Assembly: GCF_003788585.1 (NCBI RefSeq)
Contig: NZ_AYKG01000001.1
Location: 1 to 64,000 of the forward strand
Reading direction: 5' to 3'
DNA from: Salinisphaera japonica YTM-1
GTDB taxonomy: Bacteria > Pseudomonadota > Gammaproteobacteria > Nevskiales > Salinisphaeraceae
Length of the DNA stretch: 64,000 nucleotides
Of this stretch, positions 1 through 9,775 are shown one piece after another (the first letter of the stretch is position 1; every line of letters starts with the position of its first letter). A program made the position numbers and the translations under genes. A model generated the notes under the pieces. That model was not told the origin of the DNA. It made no database searches and saw only the letters and a list, made by a program, of their open reading frames with translations.

Positions 1-284
1 ATCAGCCTCAGATCGCTCGGTGAGCCGCTTGGTTTCAGTCGGGCGAGATGGTATCTAGGGCGTTCGCGGATAAAAAGTTGGAGCGAGCGTTTGCGGTCTT
101 TTCGAAGGCGTCCGAAGCGCGGTCAAGAGCGAAACCACAAAAGCCGTGGCGCCACGGTCTGATAAACGAAACCGTGCTCAACCCGCCATCTGGGTCATCT
201 GCGTAACTCTGCGGATAGTCCGGAAAGAACGAAGCCAACACGCCACAAGACGCCTTCATGACCTTGCTCATTATCGGCAGACAC
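1..284. other. left-edge non-coding stretch
   Basis: No gene is convincing here. The open frames on both strands lack a ribosome-binding site and recognisable protein features, and the minus-strand frame runs through the fadE terminator. A 14-bp GC-rich palindrome lies at about 144-157 without a T tract. Confidence 0.5.
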
Positions 285-314
285 AAAAAAGCCGGCACGA
301 TGATCGTGCCGGCT
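285..314 (-). terminator. rho-independent terminator after fadE
   Basis: The sequence AGCCGGCACGAT at 290-301 pairs perfectly with its reverse complement at 303-314. On the minus strand the hairpin is followed by a run of six T (complement of 285-290). It lies about 23 bases past the fadE stop, as expected for an intrinsic terminator of that gene. Confidence 0.9.
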
Positions 315-336
315 CGAACGGTCATGGTGCCTGCGG

Positions 337-2637
337 TCAGTCGTTGGCAGCTCGGGCCAATGCGGGTTCAGCCATCGTCTCATCATCGTTGGCGTCTTCT
401 GAGCCGAAACGGGTCTTGACCGGAATATCGCTTAAGCTGTCCAGGTAGTAATCGTCCTTGTCGAACACATCGACCTGAATCGCGTCCAGCCGGGCTTTTT
501 CGGCGCGCTTGATCTGCTCGGCCTCGTCGTTCGTCACGATGCCGGCCTTCACGGCCTCGGGCACGGCCTCGAGCAGGTTGGCGGCCTTGATCTGCTTCTT
601 GTGCAGGGCCTTCTTGATCTTGAACGTCGGTGCCTGTGCCTCGCAGACCAGGCGCCAGGCGTGGAGCAGACGCCCCATGCCGGGCGACTCTGGCAAGGGC
701 GAGCCCAGGCCGCCCAGAGCGATACGCTGGTACTGCTCGCCGGGTGACTGGATTGCTGCGGCCGCCGCGCGGTCTTCGCTGTCGCTCGGGCCGTTCGACA
801 ACGGGTTGATGCGCAGGAAGAAACGGCCCGGATATTTCAGGATCCAGCCGATCGGGCCACCGAAGTTGCCGTAGATGCCGTCAAAGGCCTGCTGGATCTG
901 TAACAGACTGTATTTCATGGCCCAGTGAACGACCGGCAGGTCCTCCTTGCGCGCGCCCTCGGCCTGAAAACGGCGCAGAGTGGTGATCGAGAACACCATC
1001 CAGGACAGCGCATCGGCAAAGCGGCCCGACAGCTTGCCGCGCTGCTTGAGCTTGCCGCCGACGAAGAACATGGCCAGGTCGGTCAGAAAAGCGAAACGCG
1101 AGGAGGCCCAGCCCAGTTTCTTGAAGTAGCGCGCTGTCTCGTCGTCCACCGGTGCCTTGACCGTTGCCCCACGGGTGATGCCGCGCACGATACCGCGGCC
1201 GAAATTGGTGACGCTGTGACGCATCCATCCGAGAATGGCTTTTCGAAACGCATCGACGTCGTCGTTCTGCACGGCTTCCAGTGTGGGCAGCGCATACGGA
1301 TGGCATCGCACCGCCCCCTGGCCGAAGATCATCAGCGTGCGGGTCAGGATGTTCGCGCCTTCAACGGTGACCGCCACCGGCGCGCTCTTGTAACCATCGC
1401 CCAGGATATTGTTCGGGCCCTGCATGACGCCGGCGCCGGCCATCACGTCCATGCCGTCGATGAGACAGGATTGGCCAAGTTCGGTCGTCTGCTGCTTCAG
1501 AATCGCCGATATCACCGGCGGATGATGGCCGCGATCCACGCCGGCACAGACATAGATGCGCGAGGATTCCATGATGTAGGCTAAGGCTGTCGTGCGTGCG
1601 ATCTTGGCGCTCACGCCTTCCATCAGGCCGACCGGGATATTGAACTGCTCGCGCACGATGCTGTACGGGCCGACCGCCGATGCTGCGGCCTTGGCTGAAG
1701 CCACGCCGCCGGCCGGCAGAGACACCGCGCGCCCGCCGCCGAGCTGCTCCATGAGCATGCGCCAGCCCTGGCCGGCCATGTCGGGGCCGCCGATGATGTG
1801 ATCGACCGGGGCCACCACGTCTTCGCCGAAGATCGGGCCGTTGTCGAACGCGCCGATCGGCAGGTGATGATCGCCCAGATACAGGCCGTCCATGCCTTTT
1901 TCCAGCAGAATGACCGAGATGCCGGGCAGCTCGCCCTTGCCCAGTAGGTTGTCCGGATCATGCAGCTGACAGGCCAGGCTGACCAGATTGGCTATAGGCG
2001 CCAGCGTGATATAGCGTTTGGCGAAGTTCAGTTTGACCTTGATCTCGCCGTCTTCGTCCTTGAAGACACGGCCTTCAGCCTTGATCGAGGCCGCATCGGA
2101 ACCGGCTGTGGGCTCGGTCAGGCCGAAACAGGGCACCAGCTCGCCCGTGGCCAGACGCGGCAGGTAATGGTCCTTCTGCTGCTCCGTGCCATAGGCGATC
2201 AACAGTTCGGCCGCGCCCAGCGTGTTGGGGATGACGATCAGCGTACCGACCGGGCCCAGCTGCGAGGTCTTCATCATCACCGAGCTGCGGCCCAGCGTGG
2301 AGAAGCCCGACCCCCCGTATTCCTTGGGGATGATCAGCCCGAAAAAGCCTTTTTCGCGCAGGAACGACCAAGTGTCGTCGTCGATACGCCGGGTATTGCG
2401 AAGTTTCCAGCTGTCCACGCGATGCAGAAGCTCTTCGACCGGCCCATCCAGAAACGCCTGCTCCTCGCTGGACAGCGCCGGGTAGGCTTCACCCATCATG
2501 GATTGGAAATCAGGGTTACCGGAAAAGAATTCGCCGTCGATCCAGACCGAGCCGGCCTCGAGTGCCTGGCGCTCCGTGTCGGAAATACGCGGCAGAATCT
2601 GTGCGTCCTTGATGTACTTGAGTGTGCGAGCGAACAT
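337..2637 (-). CDS. fadE: acyl-CoA dehydrogenase, FadE type
   Basis: This 766-residue flavoprotein should catalyse the first step of fatty-acid beta-oxidation, acyl-CoA to trans-2-enoyl-CoA. Visible family marks are the FAD-domain motif LTEPTAGSD near residues 173-181 and EGANILTR near 426, whose Glu aligns with the catalytic base (YEGTSQIQR in medium-chain enzymes). A C-terminal extension of about 250 residues, typical of FadE and not of short acyl-CoA dehydrogenases, follows. E. coli FadE is about 814 residues; the hydrophobic N-terminus seen there is not obvious here. The ATG at 2637 is chosen because GGAGG stands 6 bases upstream; a TTG two codons earlier would abut that site. It is divergent from a TetR gene that may control it, and is closed by a terminator. 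Confidence 0.93.
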   Translation of the reverse strand: MFARTLKYIKDAQILPRISDTERQALEAGSVWIDGEFFSGNPDFQSMMGEAYPALSSEEQAFLDGPVEELLHRVDSWKLRNTRRIDDDTWSFLREKGFFGLIIPKEYGGSGFSTLGRSSVMMKTSQLGPVGTLIVIPNTLGAAELLIAYGTEQQKDHYLPRLATGELVPCFGLTEPTAGSDAASIKAEGRVFKDEDGEIKVKLNFAKRYITLAPIANLVSLACQLHDPDNLLGKGELPGISVILLEKGMDGLYLGDHHLPIGAFDNGPIFGEDVVAPVDHIIGGPDMAGQGWRMLMEQLGGGRAVSLPAGGVASAKAAASAVGPYSIVREQFNIPVGLMEGVSAKIARTTALAYIMESSRIYVCAGVDRGHHPPVISAILKQQTTELGQSCLIDGMDVMAGAGVMQGPNNILGDGYKSAPVAVTVEGANILTRTLMIFGQGAVRCHPYALPTLEAVQNDDVDAFRKAILGWMRHSVTNFGRGIVRGITRGATVKAPVDDETARYFKKLGWASSRFAFLTDLAMFFVGGKLKQRGKLSGRFADALSWMVFSITTLRRFQAEGARKEDLPVVHWAMKYSLLQIQQAFDGIYGNFGGPIGWILKYPGRFFLRINPLSNGPSDSEDRAAAAAIQSPGEQYQRIALGGLGSPLPESPGMGRLLHAWRLVCEAQAPTFKIKKALHKKQIKAANLLEAVPEAVKAGIVTNDEAEQIKRAEKARLDAIQVDVFDKDDYYLDSLSDIPVKTRFGSEDANDDETMAEPALARAAND

Positions 2638-2893
2638 TGACAACCTCCAGGCGGACCGGGACGTATGAACGGTGTGCAGCGGTTTTTACAGCACGTAAAA
2701 ACGAAACACGCTTTCATTCAGATTACGCCGCCTCGTCGCCGAGGCCAAGAACAATAGAAATTACCCTTTGTTCATTGCCCGTCGTGCCGGCGAGTTATAT
2801 CGCGTGCAATTATCGTGTTGTTTAAACGTCGTATGAGCGCCGCCCTCGAATTGCTAGATTCTCGCGTCAACGCGTAACGAACATTACTCTGCG
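2638..2893. promoter_or_regulatory. divergent promoter region fadE / tetR
   Basis: This 256-base spacer separates two divergent genes and must hold both promoters, and probably the TetR operator. It is more AT-rich than its neighbours. I see short palindromes such as GTTTAAAC at 2820-2827 but no operator I can assign with confidence. Confidence 0.5.
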
Positions 2894-3553
2894 ATGCATC
2901 GCCCTGCCCTGAACAGCCAAGAACGAGAAGCCGTGCTCACGGCGATTGATCCCGATACGCGCAACCGTATCGAGCAGGCGGCGCGCGAGCTTTTCGCCGG
3001 CCGTGAGTTTCATCGGGTCAAGCTCATTGATATCGCACGCAATGCCCGGATCAGTCTGCAGACGCTCTACAAATACTACGGCAACAAGGAAAACGTACTG
3101 TTCGCCAGCCTGGAGACCTGGCTGGCAACGCTGGCCCAGCGCATGCTGGATCATCTACAGGGCATCGAGAATTATCGTGATCGGCTGCGCAAGGTGTTCT
3201 GGGTGCTGCTGGATTACTTCGAGCGCAACCCGGAAGTCGCACAGATCATTCTGAGTTCGGTCTATCTCAACACCTGGCGTGACGACGACACGTTTCGCCA
3301 ACCCGAACTGATGTCGGTGTTTCTGGACGTGATTCGTGAAGGCCGGGCAGCCGGTGTGCTGACGACCGAGGTTAACGAGGTCGAGATCTCGGATTTCATC
3401 TGGGGCGTGGCCAATCGCAATGTCGCGATGTGGCTGATGCGCGGCCGGCGCGACAGCCTGGCTGATAAATCCGGCGCGCTATTCGATATGTTGTGGCGGG
3501 CGATCGCCAGCGAGGCCGTGCTGGCCCGGCGTTACGGCGGGCCAGCCAACTGA
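2894..3553 (+). CDS. TetR/AcrR family transcriptional regulator
   Basis: This 219-residue protein has the TetR-type helix-turn-helix at about residues 24-70: an ARELFAGREFHRVKLIDIA helix, then ISLQTLYKYYGNKENVL, the classic recognition helix ending in YYGNKE. The C-terminal two thirds form a ligand-binding helical domain with no named match. It is divergent from fadE, so a role as an acyl-CoA-responsive repressor of beta-oxidation is a reasonable inference but is not shown by the sequence. The ATG at 2894 is the first good start; no strong ribosome-binding site is visible. Confidence 0.88.
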   Translation: MHRPALNSQEREAVLTAIDPDTRNRIEQAARELFAGREFHRVKLIDIARNARISLQTLYKYYGNKENVLFASLETWLATLAQRMLDHLQGIENYRDRLRKVFWVLLDYFERNPEVAQIILSSVYLNTWRDDDTFRQPELMSVFLDVIREGRAAGVLTTEVNEVEISDFIWGVANRNVAMWLMRGRRDSLADKSGALFDMLWRAIASEAVLARRYGGPAN

Positions 3554-3575
3554 CACGCTGTCTCCGGATGCCTTG

Positions 3576-4565
3576 CTACGCCGATGAAATACCGGCGACG
3601 CGCTGGCCCAGGTCGATGAACAGCGCTTCCAGCGTCAGCTGCCAGTCGGCGTTGGTATCCACGCGACGCCCGACAGTGGTCACGCTCTGACTCCAGGCTG
3701 ACAGGTGAGCCGCCCCCAATCGACGAGCGACGTCTTCGGCTGCCGGGTCGAGCCCCGTGGCCGGCGCCGCACCGACGGCCAGACTCATCAGATCGTTAGT
3801 CCGGCGATATAGCCAAGCGGTCCAGGCCGCGCGATCAGCATCGGCGGCCCGTTCGGCCACGGTGATCGGGTTGGCCCGGCGTTGCAGCAGTTTGCAGAGG
3901 TCAGCGTCCCAGGCCTGTTGCCGGCCGCGCGCCTCGCCGGCCTCGGCACGGGTCAGCAGCATCGGGGCCCGCAGGCGATCCGAGCTTTCCTGATCGTGTG
4001 CAATGCCCTGTGCCTCGAGCCAGGCCCGTGCCATGTCGGGTTCAGCGGCAGGCAGGCGCCAGAGCTGGCAACGGCTACGAATGGTCGGCAACAGCGCGGA
4101 CAGGCGATCGGTCACGAGCAGGATATGACAGCCGGCCGGCGGCTCTTCCAGTGTCTTGAGCAGGCTGTTGGCCGCACTGGGGGTCAAGGCATCGGCCGGA
4201 TCGATCCAGCCAATACGCCCGGCATCGTACTGCGGCGTCAGATGCAGCGCATGGGCAAAGCGTCTGACCTGCTCGACCTTGATCTTTTTACCCGTATCCT
4301 CGGGCACGAGTCGCGAAATATCCGGATGCGTGGCGGCCAGGCGTTGGCGACAGGCCGCACAACGCCCACAGGCATCGCGATTGTCATCCGGGGCGCGACA
4401 TAACAAGGCGGCCACCACGCGTTCGGCAAACACACGCTTGCCGATGCCCGGCGGGCCACAGACAAGCAGGCCGTGCGCCACGCGCGCATCGCCCAGGGCG
4501 CGACGCATGGGCGCCCACATCGCGTCGTGCCACGGCAGGCGCGGATCCAGGCTCGTATCACTCAT
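3576..4565 (-). CDS. holB: DNA polymerase III delta' subunit
   Basis: This 329-residue clamp-loader subunit has a P-loop GPPGIGKR at 37-44, a four-Cys zinc module (Cys56, 66, 69, 72), LLKTLEEPP near 135-143 and the SRC arginine-finger motif at 164-166. As delta' of the clamp loader it acts with gamma/tau and delta to load the beta clamp. Its ATG overlaps the tmk stop by 4 bases (ATGA), the usual tmk-holB coupling. It is the last gene of the fab-pab-mltG-tmk-holB run and ends 22 bases from the convergent TetR gene. Confidence 0.95.
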   Translation of the reverse strand: MSDTSLDPRLPWHDAMWAPMRRALGDARVAHGLLVCGPPGIGKRVFAERVVAALLCRAPDDNRDACGRCAACRQRLAATHPDISRLVPEDTGKKIKVEQVRRFAHALHLTPQYDAGRIGWIDPADALTPSAANSLLKTLEEPPAGCHILLVTDRLSALLPTIRSRCQLWRLPAAEPDMARAWLEAQGIAHDQESSDRLRAPMLLTRAEAGEARGRQQAWDADLCKLLQRRANPITVAERAADADRAAWTAWLYRRTNDLMSLAVGAAPATGLDPAAEDVARRLGAAHLSAWSQSVTTVGRRVDTNADWQLTLEALFIDLGQRVAGISSA

Positions 4566-5200
4566 CGGTCAAGCCAGGCCATGATTCGTGTCGTGAGCGT
4601 ATCGCTCAAGGCATCACGCGGCTGGGTGGCATCGATGATGGCATAGCGCTCCGGCGCCTGTGCCGCGCGTGATAGATACGCCTGTCGCACGGTGTCATGA
4701 AACTGGCGTGCCTCGGTGTCAAAGCGGTTGCCCTTGCCACGCTCGGCCGCACGCGCCAGGCCCACGTCGACGGGCAGATCCAGCAAGAGCACGCCGTCCG
4801 GACGCCGCTGTTTCTGCACGAGACGCTCGAGTGCCGTCACGGCCTCGTCGCCGAGCCCGCGGGCCGCGCCCTGATAGGCAAAGCTGGCATCGGTGAAACG
4901 ATCACAGAGCACGATCTGGCCGTCTGCCAGCGCCGGCTCGATGACCTCAGCCAGATGGGCGGCGCGGGCCGCGAACATCAACAACAGTTCGCTCATCGCC
5001 GGCATGGGCAGGCCATGATCCCCCATCAGTACGCCGCGGATAGCTTCACCCAGCCTCGTGCCGCCGGGTTCGCGCGTGGTGTGCACTGGGTACCCCGCGG
5101 CCTGTAACCGCTCGGCCACGGCCTGTATCTGTGTGGATTTGCCGGCGCCCTCCCCGCCTTCAAAGCAGAACAGCCCGCCGGGGCCGTGGGTGTCGGGCAT
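4562..5200 (-). CDS. tmk: thymidylate kinase
   Basis: This 212-residue dTMP kinase makes dTDP for DNA synthesis. The P-loop GGEGAGKST lies at 15-23, TREPGGT follows near 42-48, and a DRF motif (usually DRY/DRF) with the LID-region arginines follows later. Length matches the family (about 210). The start is set at the ATG at 5200: GGGAGG lies 6 bases upstream. A GTG one codon earlier (5203) is possible but too close to that site. The ATG overlaps the mltG stop by one base (TGATG). Confidence 0.95.
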   Translation of the reverse strand: MPDTHGPGGLFCFEGGEGAGKSTQIQAVAERLQAAGYPVHTTREPGGTRLGEAIRGVLMGDHGLPMPAMSELLLMFAARAAHLAEVIEPALADGQIVLCDRFTDASFAYQGAARGLGDEAVTALERLVQKQRRPDGVLLLDLPVDVGLARAAERGKGNRFDTEARQFHDTVRQAYLSRAAQAPERYAIIDATQPRDALSDTLTTRIMAWLDR

Positions 5201-6225
5201 CACGAGCCTCCCAGTTGATATTTCTGCACGGCGCGATTATGCGCGGCCAGGGTTGCCGAAAAAACATGCGAGCCGTCTCCGCGCGCCACGAAATACAGCG
5301 CATCGCCGTCGGCCGGGTGCAGCGCGGCCTTGATCGAGGCCCGCGAGGGCATGGCAATCGGCGTCGGCGGCAGCCCTTTGCGGGTATAGGTGTTATAGGG
5401 CGTGTCGCGCCTGAGATCGGACTTGTGAATGTTGCCGTCATAATCGGCAATGCCATAGATCACGCTGGGGTCCGACTGCAGGCGCATGCCTTGAGTCAGG
5501 CGCCGGCTGTAGACTCCGGCGATGCGCTCACGCTCGTCGCCTTTAGCGGTTTCTTTTTCGATGATCGAGGCCAGTGTTAGCGCCTCGTAAGGGGTATCGA
5601 CGACGGTATCTTCGGCCCGTTCTGCCCAGGATTTGGCCAGAAACGTCTGCATGGTGTTGTAGGCTCGCTTCAAGAACGCGATATCGCTCGTGCCGCGCGG
5701 AAACATATAGGTATCGGGCATGAAACGCCCTTCGGGATCCTCGCCGGGGTGGCCCAGTGCTTTCATGATCTCGGCCGGGCTGTCGTCGGCCAGTTGATGA
5801 TCGATCGCAGCGTCGGCGGCAACCGCGGCCACGATATCGGAGAACCGCCAGCCCTCGACCAGCGTCAGTCGGCGCTGGCGGATACGCCCGGACACCAGCT
5901 GGTGCAACAGGGTGGCCGGCTTCTGAGCGGCCGGCACGAGATATTCGCCGCTTTTGATACGGGTGGCCTGACCCGTCAGACGGGCATAGAGCGCCAGATA
6001 TCGCATATCACGCCCATGGCGCACCACGCCCTGGGCCTTGAGCTTGGCGGTCAGTTTCGTGAACGAAGTCCCCGGCGTGATCTCGATCAACTCCGGCTCG
6101 GCGTTGGCTAGAGGCTGTTCGAAAAACCGATAAAGATCGGCACCGACGAGGCCCGCGGCCAGTACCAGACACACCGAAAGAATCGCGATAAGGCGTTTGA
6201 ACAAGCGATGTGCTCCGTCAGACAA
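5200..6225 (-). CDS. mltG: endolytic murein transglycosylase MltG
   Basis: This 341-residue inner-membrane protein cleaves nascent glycan strands and sets their length. It has one membrane segment at about 11-30, a LysM-like stretch near 45-70 and the YceG catalytic motif ASIIEKET at about 219-226, where Glu223 corresponds to the catalytic Glu of E. coli MltG. The frame starts with TTG at 6225 directly after the pabC stop; no ATG exists before the membrane helix and no strong ribosome-binding site is visible, so the start is uncertain. It keeps the usual order pabC-mltG-tmk. Confidence 0.92.
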   Translation of the reverse strand: MSDGAHRLFKRLIAILSVCLVLAAGLVGADLYRFFEQPLANAEPELIEITPGTSFTKLTAKLKAQGVVRHGRDMRYLALYARLTGQATRIKSGEYLVPAAQKPATLLHQLVSGRIRQRRLTLVEGWRFSDIVAAVAADAAIDHQLADDSPAEIMKALGHPGEDPEGRFMPDTYMFPRGTSDIAFLKRAYNTMQTFLAKSWAERAEDTVVDTPYEALTLASIIEKETAKGDERERIAGVYSRRLTQGMRLQSDPSVIYGIADYDGNIHKSDLRRDTPYNTYTRKGLPPTPIAMPSRASIKAALHPADGDALYFVARGDGSHVFSATLAAHNRAVQKYQLGGS

Positions 6226-7041
6226 TCAAGCGGTGGCCGCGAGCCATGCGGCGGCCCGGCGCGCCATGGCCGGGCTGTGTTCGAATCGATTCTCACCGAT
6301 GCGTGACACGGCAATCGCCCCGCCGATCGAGTTGCAGGCAATGGCCGCGCAGAAGTCGGCGATGCTTGCCGCATGGATATCGACTTCGACCACAGGCCGG
6401 CCGGCTTGTTCCGCGGCCTGCATCAAACGCGCCCGAGTCGCGCCAGCGATGCCACAGCGCGCCAAGCCCGGCGTATGCCATAAGCCGGCCGGGTCCATGA
6501 ACAACAGGTTACGCATGGTCGTGGCAACGAGCCGGCCCTGGGTGTCGGTCATCGCCAGATCCGGGGCCGCACTGGCCCCGGCTTCGCGCCGTGCCCAGAC
6601 CTGTTCCAGCCGGTTCAGATGTTTCACGCCGGCAAACAGCGGCTGGCAGGCCAGACGCGTGGCCGCGATATCCAGCGCCAGGGTGTCCGGCGGGGTTGGC
6701 ATTCCCGGGGTAAAGGCGATGATCACCCGCGGACGGGCCGGCACGGGCGGCGTGTAACCGCGCCCGCCGCTGCCGCGCGTGACGGTGATCTTGGCCACAC
6801 CGGTGTCACCGGCCTCGATCAGCTGGCCGAGTTCGGCATCAAGCCAGGCGGCTGATGGCCCCCGGATATCGAGGGCGGCGCAATCGTGTGCCAAACGCTC
6901 GTATTGAAAGACCCGAGCCACGACCTGGCCGTTGTCGATGGCCAGGGTGCGAAAAACACCGTCGCCATAAGCCAGGCCGCGATCATCGGCCGCCACGAAC
7001 GTCTGGGCCTGCCCGTCGATGCGCAGACGCGGCTCAGGCAT
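6226..7041 (-). CDS. pabC: 4-amino-4-deoxychorismate lyase
   Basis: This 271-residue fold-type IV PLP enzyme converts aminodeoxychorismate to p-aminobenzoate and pyruvate for folate synthesis. The YGDGVFRTL motif near 25-33 and VKHLNRLEQV near 139-148, with Lys140 as the likely PLP lysine, are typical. The start is taken at the ATG at 7041, which overlaps the end of pabB by 8 bases; upstream in-frame starts read through pabB coding sequence and add no family sequence. Partner pabB lies directly upstream. Confidence 0.93.
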   Translation of the reverse strand: MPEPRLRIDGQAQTFVAADDRGLAYGDGVFRTLAIDNGQVVARVFQYERLAHDCAALDIRGPSAAWLDAELGQLIEAGDTGVAKITVTRGSGGRGYTPPVPARPRVIIAFTPGMPTPPDTLALDIAATRLACQPLFAGVKHLNRLEQVWARREAGASAAPDLAMTDTQGRLVATTMRNLLFMDPAGLWHTPGLARCGIAGATRARLMQAAEQAGRPVVEVDIHAASIADFCAAIACNSIGGAIAVSRIGENRFEHSPAMARRAAAWLAATA

Positions 7042-8437
7042 AAGACGTGCCGTTGCGATCGACAAATGCCCGCAGCACGCCGGTCGCCTTGTGGCGGGTT
7101 TCCTCGAGCTCGGCCTCGGGGATCGAGTCCGCCACGATGCCGGCACCGGTACGCAGCACCAGCGCCTGGCCCGACTGGGTGAGCGAGCGAATCACGATAT
7201 TGGTATCCAGACGCCCACAGCGCGATAGATAGCCGAACGAGCCGGTATAAGCGCCGCGTCCGGTAGCCTCGAGCTCGCCGATGATCTCCATGCAGCGCAC
7301 CTTGGGGCAGCCCGTGATCGTGCCCCCGGGAAACACGGCCCGCAACGCCGCGCCCGGGCCAATATCCGGCTGCAGGCGCCCAAAAACGTTGGACACGATA
7401 TGGTGTACGTGGGCATAGGATTCCACGGTCATCAGTTCGTCGACGGCGACCGTGCCCGGCTGACAGACGCGGCCGAGATCGTTTCGCACCAGATCGATGA
7501 GCATGACGTGCTCGGCGCGCTCTTTCGGGTGCGCAATCAGCTCATCGCTGCTGCGGCTGTCGTGGGTCGGATCGCTCGTGTCGTATCGTCGCCGCGTGCC
7601 GGCGATCGGCCGTACGCTGGCTCGGCCGTCGCTGATCTGCAACAGCCGCTCCGGCGAGGAGCTGATCAAGGCCGCGCCGCGCCATTGCATGAGCCCGGAA
7701 AACGGCGCCGGGTTGGCCGCACGCAGTGCCCGATAGATTGTCGCCGGCGACGTCTCGGCCAATAGCCGACCGTGCCAGGCGCGGGCCAGGTTGGTCTGGA
7801 ATACATCACCGGCCGCGATGTAATCGCGTGCCCGGTTCACGGCCGCCAGGTATTGCTCGGCCGGGTCCTCCTGCCAATCGATGGCTGGTGGTTTGTTTTC
7901 CGGCCCGGGCCGTGAATCATCGGTGACCTGGCCGGCAAGGGCCTCGCCCCGGGCACGCGCATCGCCTTCGACCACGATATGAATCTGGCCGGCCGCGCGG
8001 TCGTGGATCAATCCGGCCGTACATCGCACGGCCAGGGCATGAGGCAAGGGATCATCGGCATCGACGGGCAAGCGCAGACGTGGCTCGACCCCGGTGGCCA
8101 TTTCATAACCCAGATAGATGAACCAGCCGCCGATGAAGGCCAGTTCCGGCACCGGGGTCTCGGTATAGGCGGCAGCTTGTGCGTCCAGCCAATCGAAGAA
8201 AGCCGGGGCATCCGCCAGATCCTCGATCTCGATCGACGAGGCGGGGTCAGGATCGGCGAGCAGGATGTCGTAGCGCGACTGGGCAGCCGCCCCCGCGCTG
8301 GATTCCATGAGAAACGGAAAGACGGCCGGGTCGTTCTCGGCCAGCCGGTCCAGGCTGATACAGCGGGAAGCATCCAGCGTCAGCCATGTCAGTACATGGT
8401 CCTGACGCCGGATCCGGCAATCCTGAGGGTGGGTCAC
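7034..8437 (-). CDS. pabB: aminodeoxychorismate synthase component I
   Basis: This 467-residue chorismate-utilising enzyme should aminate chorismate at C4 with ammonia from a PabA amidotransferase, which is not encoded here. The C-terminal catalytic domain shows [20 protein letters not shown] and the [12 protein letters not shown] block. Length and position next to pabC favour PabB over anthranilate synthase TrpE (about 500 residues). One oddity: the signature at 277-281 is PIAGT, the TrpE form, instead of PIKGT, whose Lys is the nucleophile in E. coli PabB. It starts with GTG at 8437, overlapping the fabF stop by 4 bases (GTGA). Confidence 0.85.
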   Translation of the reverse strand: MTHPQDCRIRRQDHVLTWLTLDASRCISLDRLAENDPAVFPFLMESSAGAAAQSRYDILLADPDPASSIEIEDLADAPAFFDWLDAQAAAYTETPVPELAFIGGWFIYLGYEMATGVEPRLRLPVDADDPLPHALAVRCTAGLIHDRAAGQIHIVVEGDARARGEALAGQVTDDSRPGPENKPPAIDWQEDPAEQYLAAVNRARDYIAAGDVFQTNLARAWHGRLLAETSPATIYRALRAANPAPFSGLMQWRGAALISSSPERLLQISDGRASVRPIAGTRRRYDTSDPTHDSRSSDELIAHPKERAEHVMLIDLVRNDLGRVCQPGTVAVDELMTVESYAHVHHIVSNVFGRLQPDIGPGAALRAVFPGGTITGCPKVRCMEIIGELEATGRGAYTGSFGYLSRCGRLDTNIVIRSLTQSGQALVLRTGAGIVADSIPEAELEETRHKATGVLRAFVDRNGTSYA

Positions 8438-9675
8438 ACGTAGCGTTTGAAGATCAGGGATCCGTTGGTGCCGCCAAAGCCGAAAGAGTTGGACAGTGCG
8501 GCATCGATGGTCATCTTGCGTGCTTCATGTGGCACGTAATCGAGATTGCAGCCTTCGGCCGGTGTGTCCAGATTGATGGTCGGCGGCGCCACCTGATCAC
8601 GGATGGCCAGCAGCGTGAAGATCGCCTCGGCCGCACCCGCGGCCCCCAGCATGTGGCCGGTCATCGATTTGGTCGAGCTGACGGCCACGTTCTTGGCGCC
8701 CGCACCCAGCACCGCCTCGATCGACTGGCTTTCGGACACGTCGCCGGCCTGGGTGGATGTGCCGTGGGCGTTGACGTATTGAATATCCGCGCCGGTCAGG
8801 CCGGCGTTGGTCAATGCCCGCTCCATGCAATGACGCGCGCCGCGCCCGCTGGGCATGGTGATGTGATGCGCATCGCCGCTCATGCCGAAGCCCACGACTT
8901 CGCCGTAGATCTTGGCCCCGCGCGCTTCGGCAGAGTCCAGATCCTCAAGCATGAGCACGCCTGCGCCGTCGGACAGCACGAAGCCGTCGCGATCGACATC
9001 CCACGGGCGGCTGGCGCGCTGCGGGTCGTCGTTGCGAGTTGATAGCGCCTTCGCCGAGCAGAACCCGGCCAGGCCGATGGGGTTGACCGCCATCTCGCAG
9101 CCGCCGGCCAGCATGGCATCGGCATCGCCGCCGGCGATCATGCGTGCGGCCAGCCCGATGTTATGCACACCGGTGGTACAGGCCGAAACAGCCGCGATGT
9201 TGGGCCCATGCAGATTCAGCTGTATGGATACCGCGCCTGCGGCCATGTTGGCGATACTGCTGGGAATGAAGAAGGGCGAGACCTTCTTCGGGTTGTAATC
9301 GGACTCGTGAAAGGCCGCACAGGTCTTCAGGATCGTGCCGATCCCCCCGATGCCCGAGCCCACGGCCACGCCGACGCGATCGTTATACTCGTCGGAGAGC
9401 TCGAGCCCGCTGTCGGCCAGCGCCTGAGTCGACGCCGCCACACCGTAGTGCACGAACGGATCGAAGCGTTTGGCTTCCTTGGCCGACATGTAATCGGTGA
9501 CGTCGAAGTCACGGATCGGCCCGCCGAAACGCGTCGGATAAGCCGACGTATCGAACGAATCGATCGTTGAAATACCGCTGCGGCCGGCCAGTATGCCTGC
9601 CCAGGTATTCTCGACATCATTGGCCAGCGGCGAGACCATGCCAAGGCCGGTTACTACTACGCGACGCTGATTCAA
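8434..9675 (-). CDS. fabF: beta-ketoacyl-ACP synthase II
   Basis: This 413-residue condensing enzyme elongates acyl-ACP with malonyl-ACP in the cytosol. The catalytic Cys166 lies in AVSACTTG, with the two His motifs [11 protein letters not shown] and [15 protein letters not shown] further on, giving the Cys-His-His triad of KAS I/II enzymes. The start is a TTG at 9675 with AGGGGG about 5 bases upstream; no in-frame ATG precedes the conserved first strand [13 protein letters not shown]. acpP is about 100 bases upstream, pabB overlaps downstream. Confidence 0.95.
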   Translation of the reverse strand: MNQRRVVVTGLGMVSPLANDVENTWAGILAGRSGISTIDSFDTSAYPTRFGGPIRDFDVTDYMSAKEAKRFDPFVHYGVAASTQALADSGLELSDEYNDRVGVAVGSGIGGIGTILKTCAAFHESDYNPKKVSPFFIPSSIANMAAGAVSIQLNLHGPNIAAVSACTTGVHNIGLAARMIAGGDADAMLAGGCEMAVNPIGLAGFCSAKALSTRNDDPQRASRPWDVDRDGFVLSDGAGVLMLEDLDSAEARGAKIYGEVVGFGMSGDAHHITMPSGRGARHCMERALTNAGLTGADIQYVNAHGTSTQAGDVSESQSIEAVLGAGAKNVAVSSTKSMTGHMLGAAGAAEAIFTLLAIRDQVAPPTINLDTPAEGCNLDYVPHEARKMTIDAALSNSFGFGGTNGSLIFKRYV

Positions 9676-9730
9676 CGACGCCCCCTGTCAGAAAAGAAGG
9701 CCGCCCAAGCGGCGGCGGCAGAGATCCAGC

Positions 9731-9752
9731 CGGCCGTCGTTATCGACGGCCG
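9731..9752 (-). promoter_or_regulatory. stem-loop between acpP and fabF
   Basis: CGGCCGTCG at 9731-9739 and CGACGGCCG at 9744-9752 form a perfect 9-bp stem with a TTAT loop. It has no T tract, so it is more likely an mRNA processing or stability element, or a weak attenuator, that lets acpP be expressed above fabF. That role is inferred. Confidence 0.6.
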
Positions 9753-9775
9753 AGCGTCACAGATCGCAGGACGGA

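Noticed and set aside
144-157. CCGTGGCGCCACGG palindrome near the left edge
   Set aside because: It is a GC-rich palindrome without a T tract or nearby gene end, so it cannot be assigned a role.
35-325. 96-codon minus-strand frame at the left edge
   Set aside because: It spans the fadE terminator hairpin and has no convincing start or family sequence.
2820-2827. GTTTAAAC palindrome as possible operator of the TetR regulator
   Set aside because: It is too short and does not match a TetR-type operator that I know; it could occur by chance in an AT-rich spacer.
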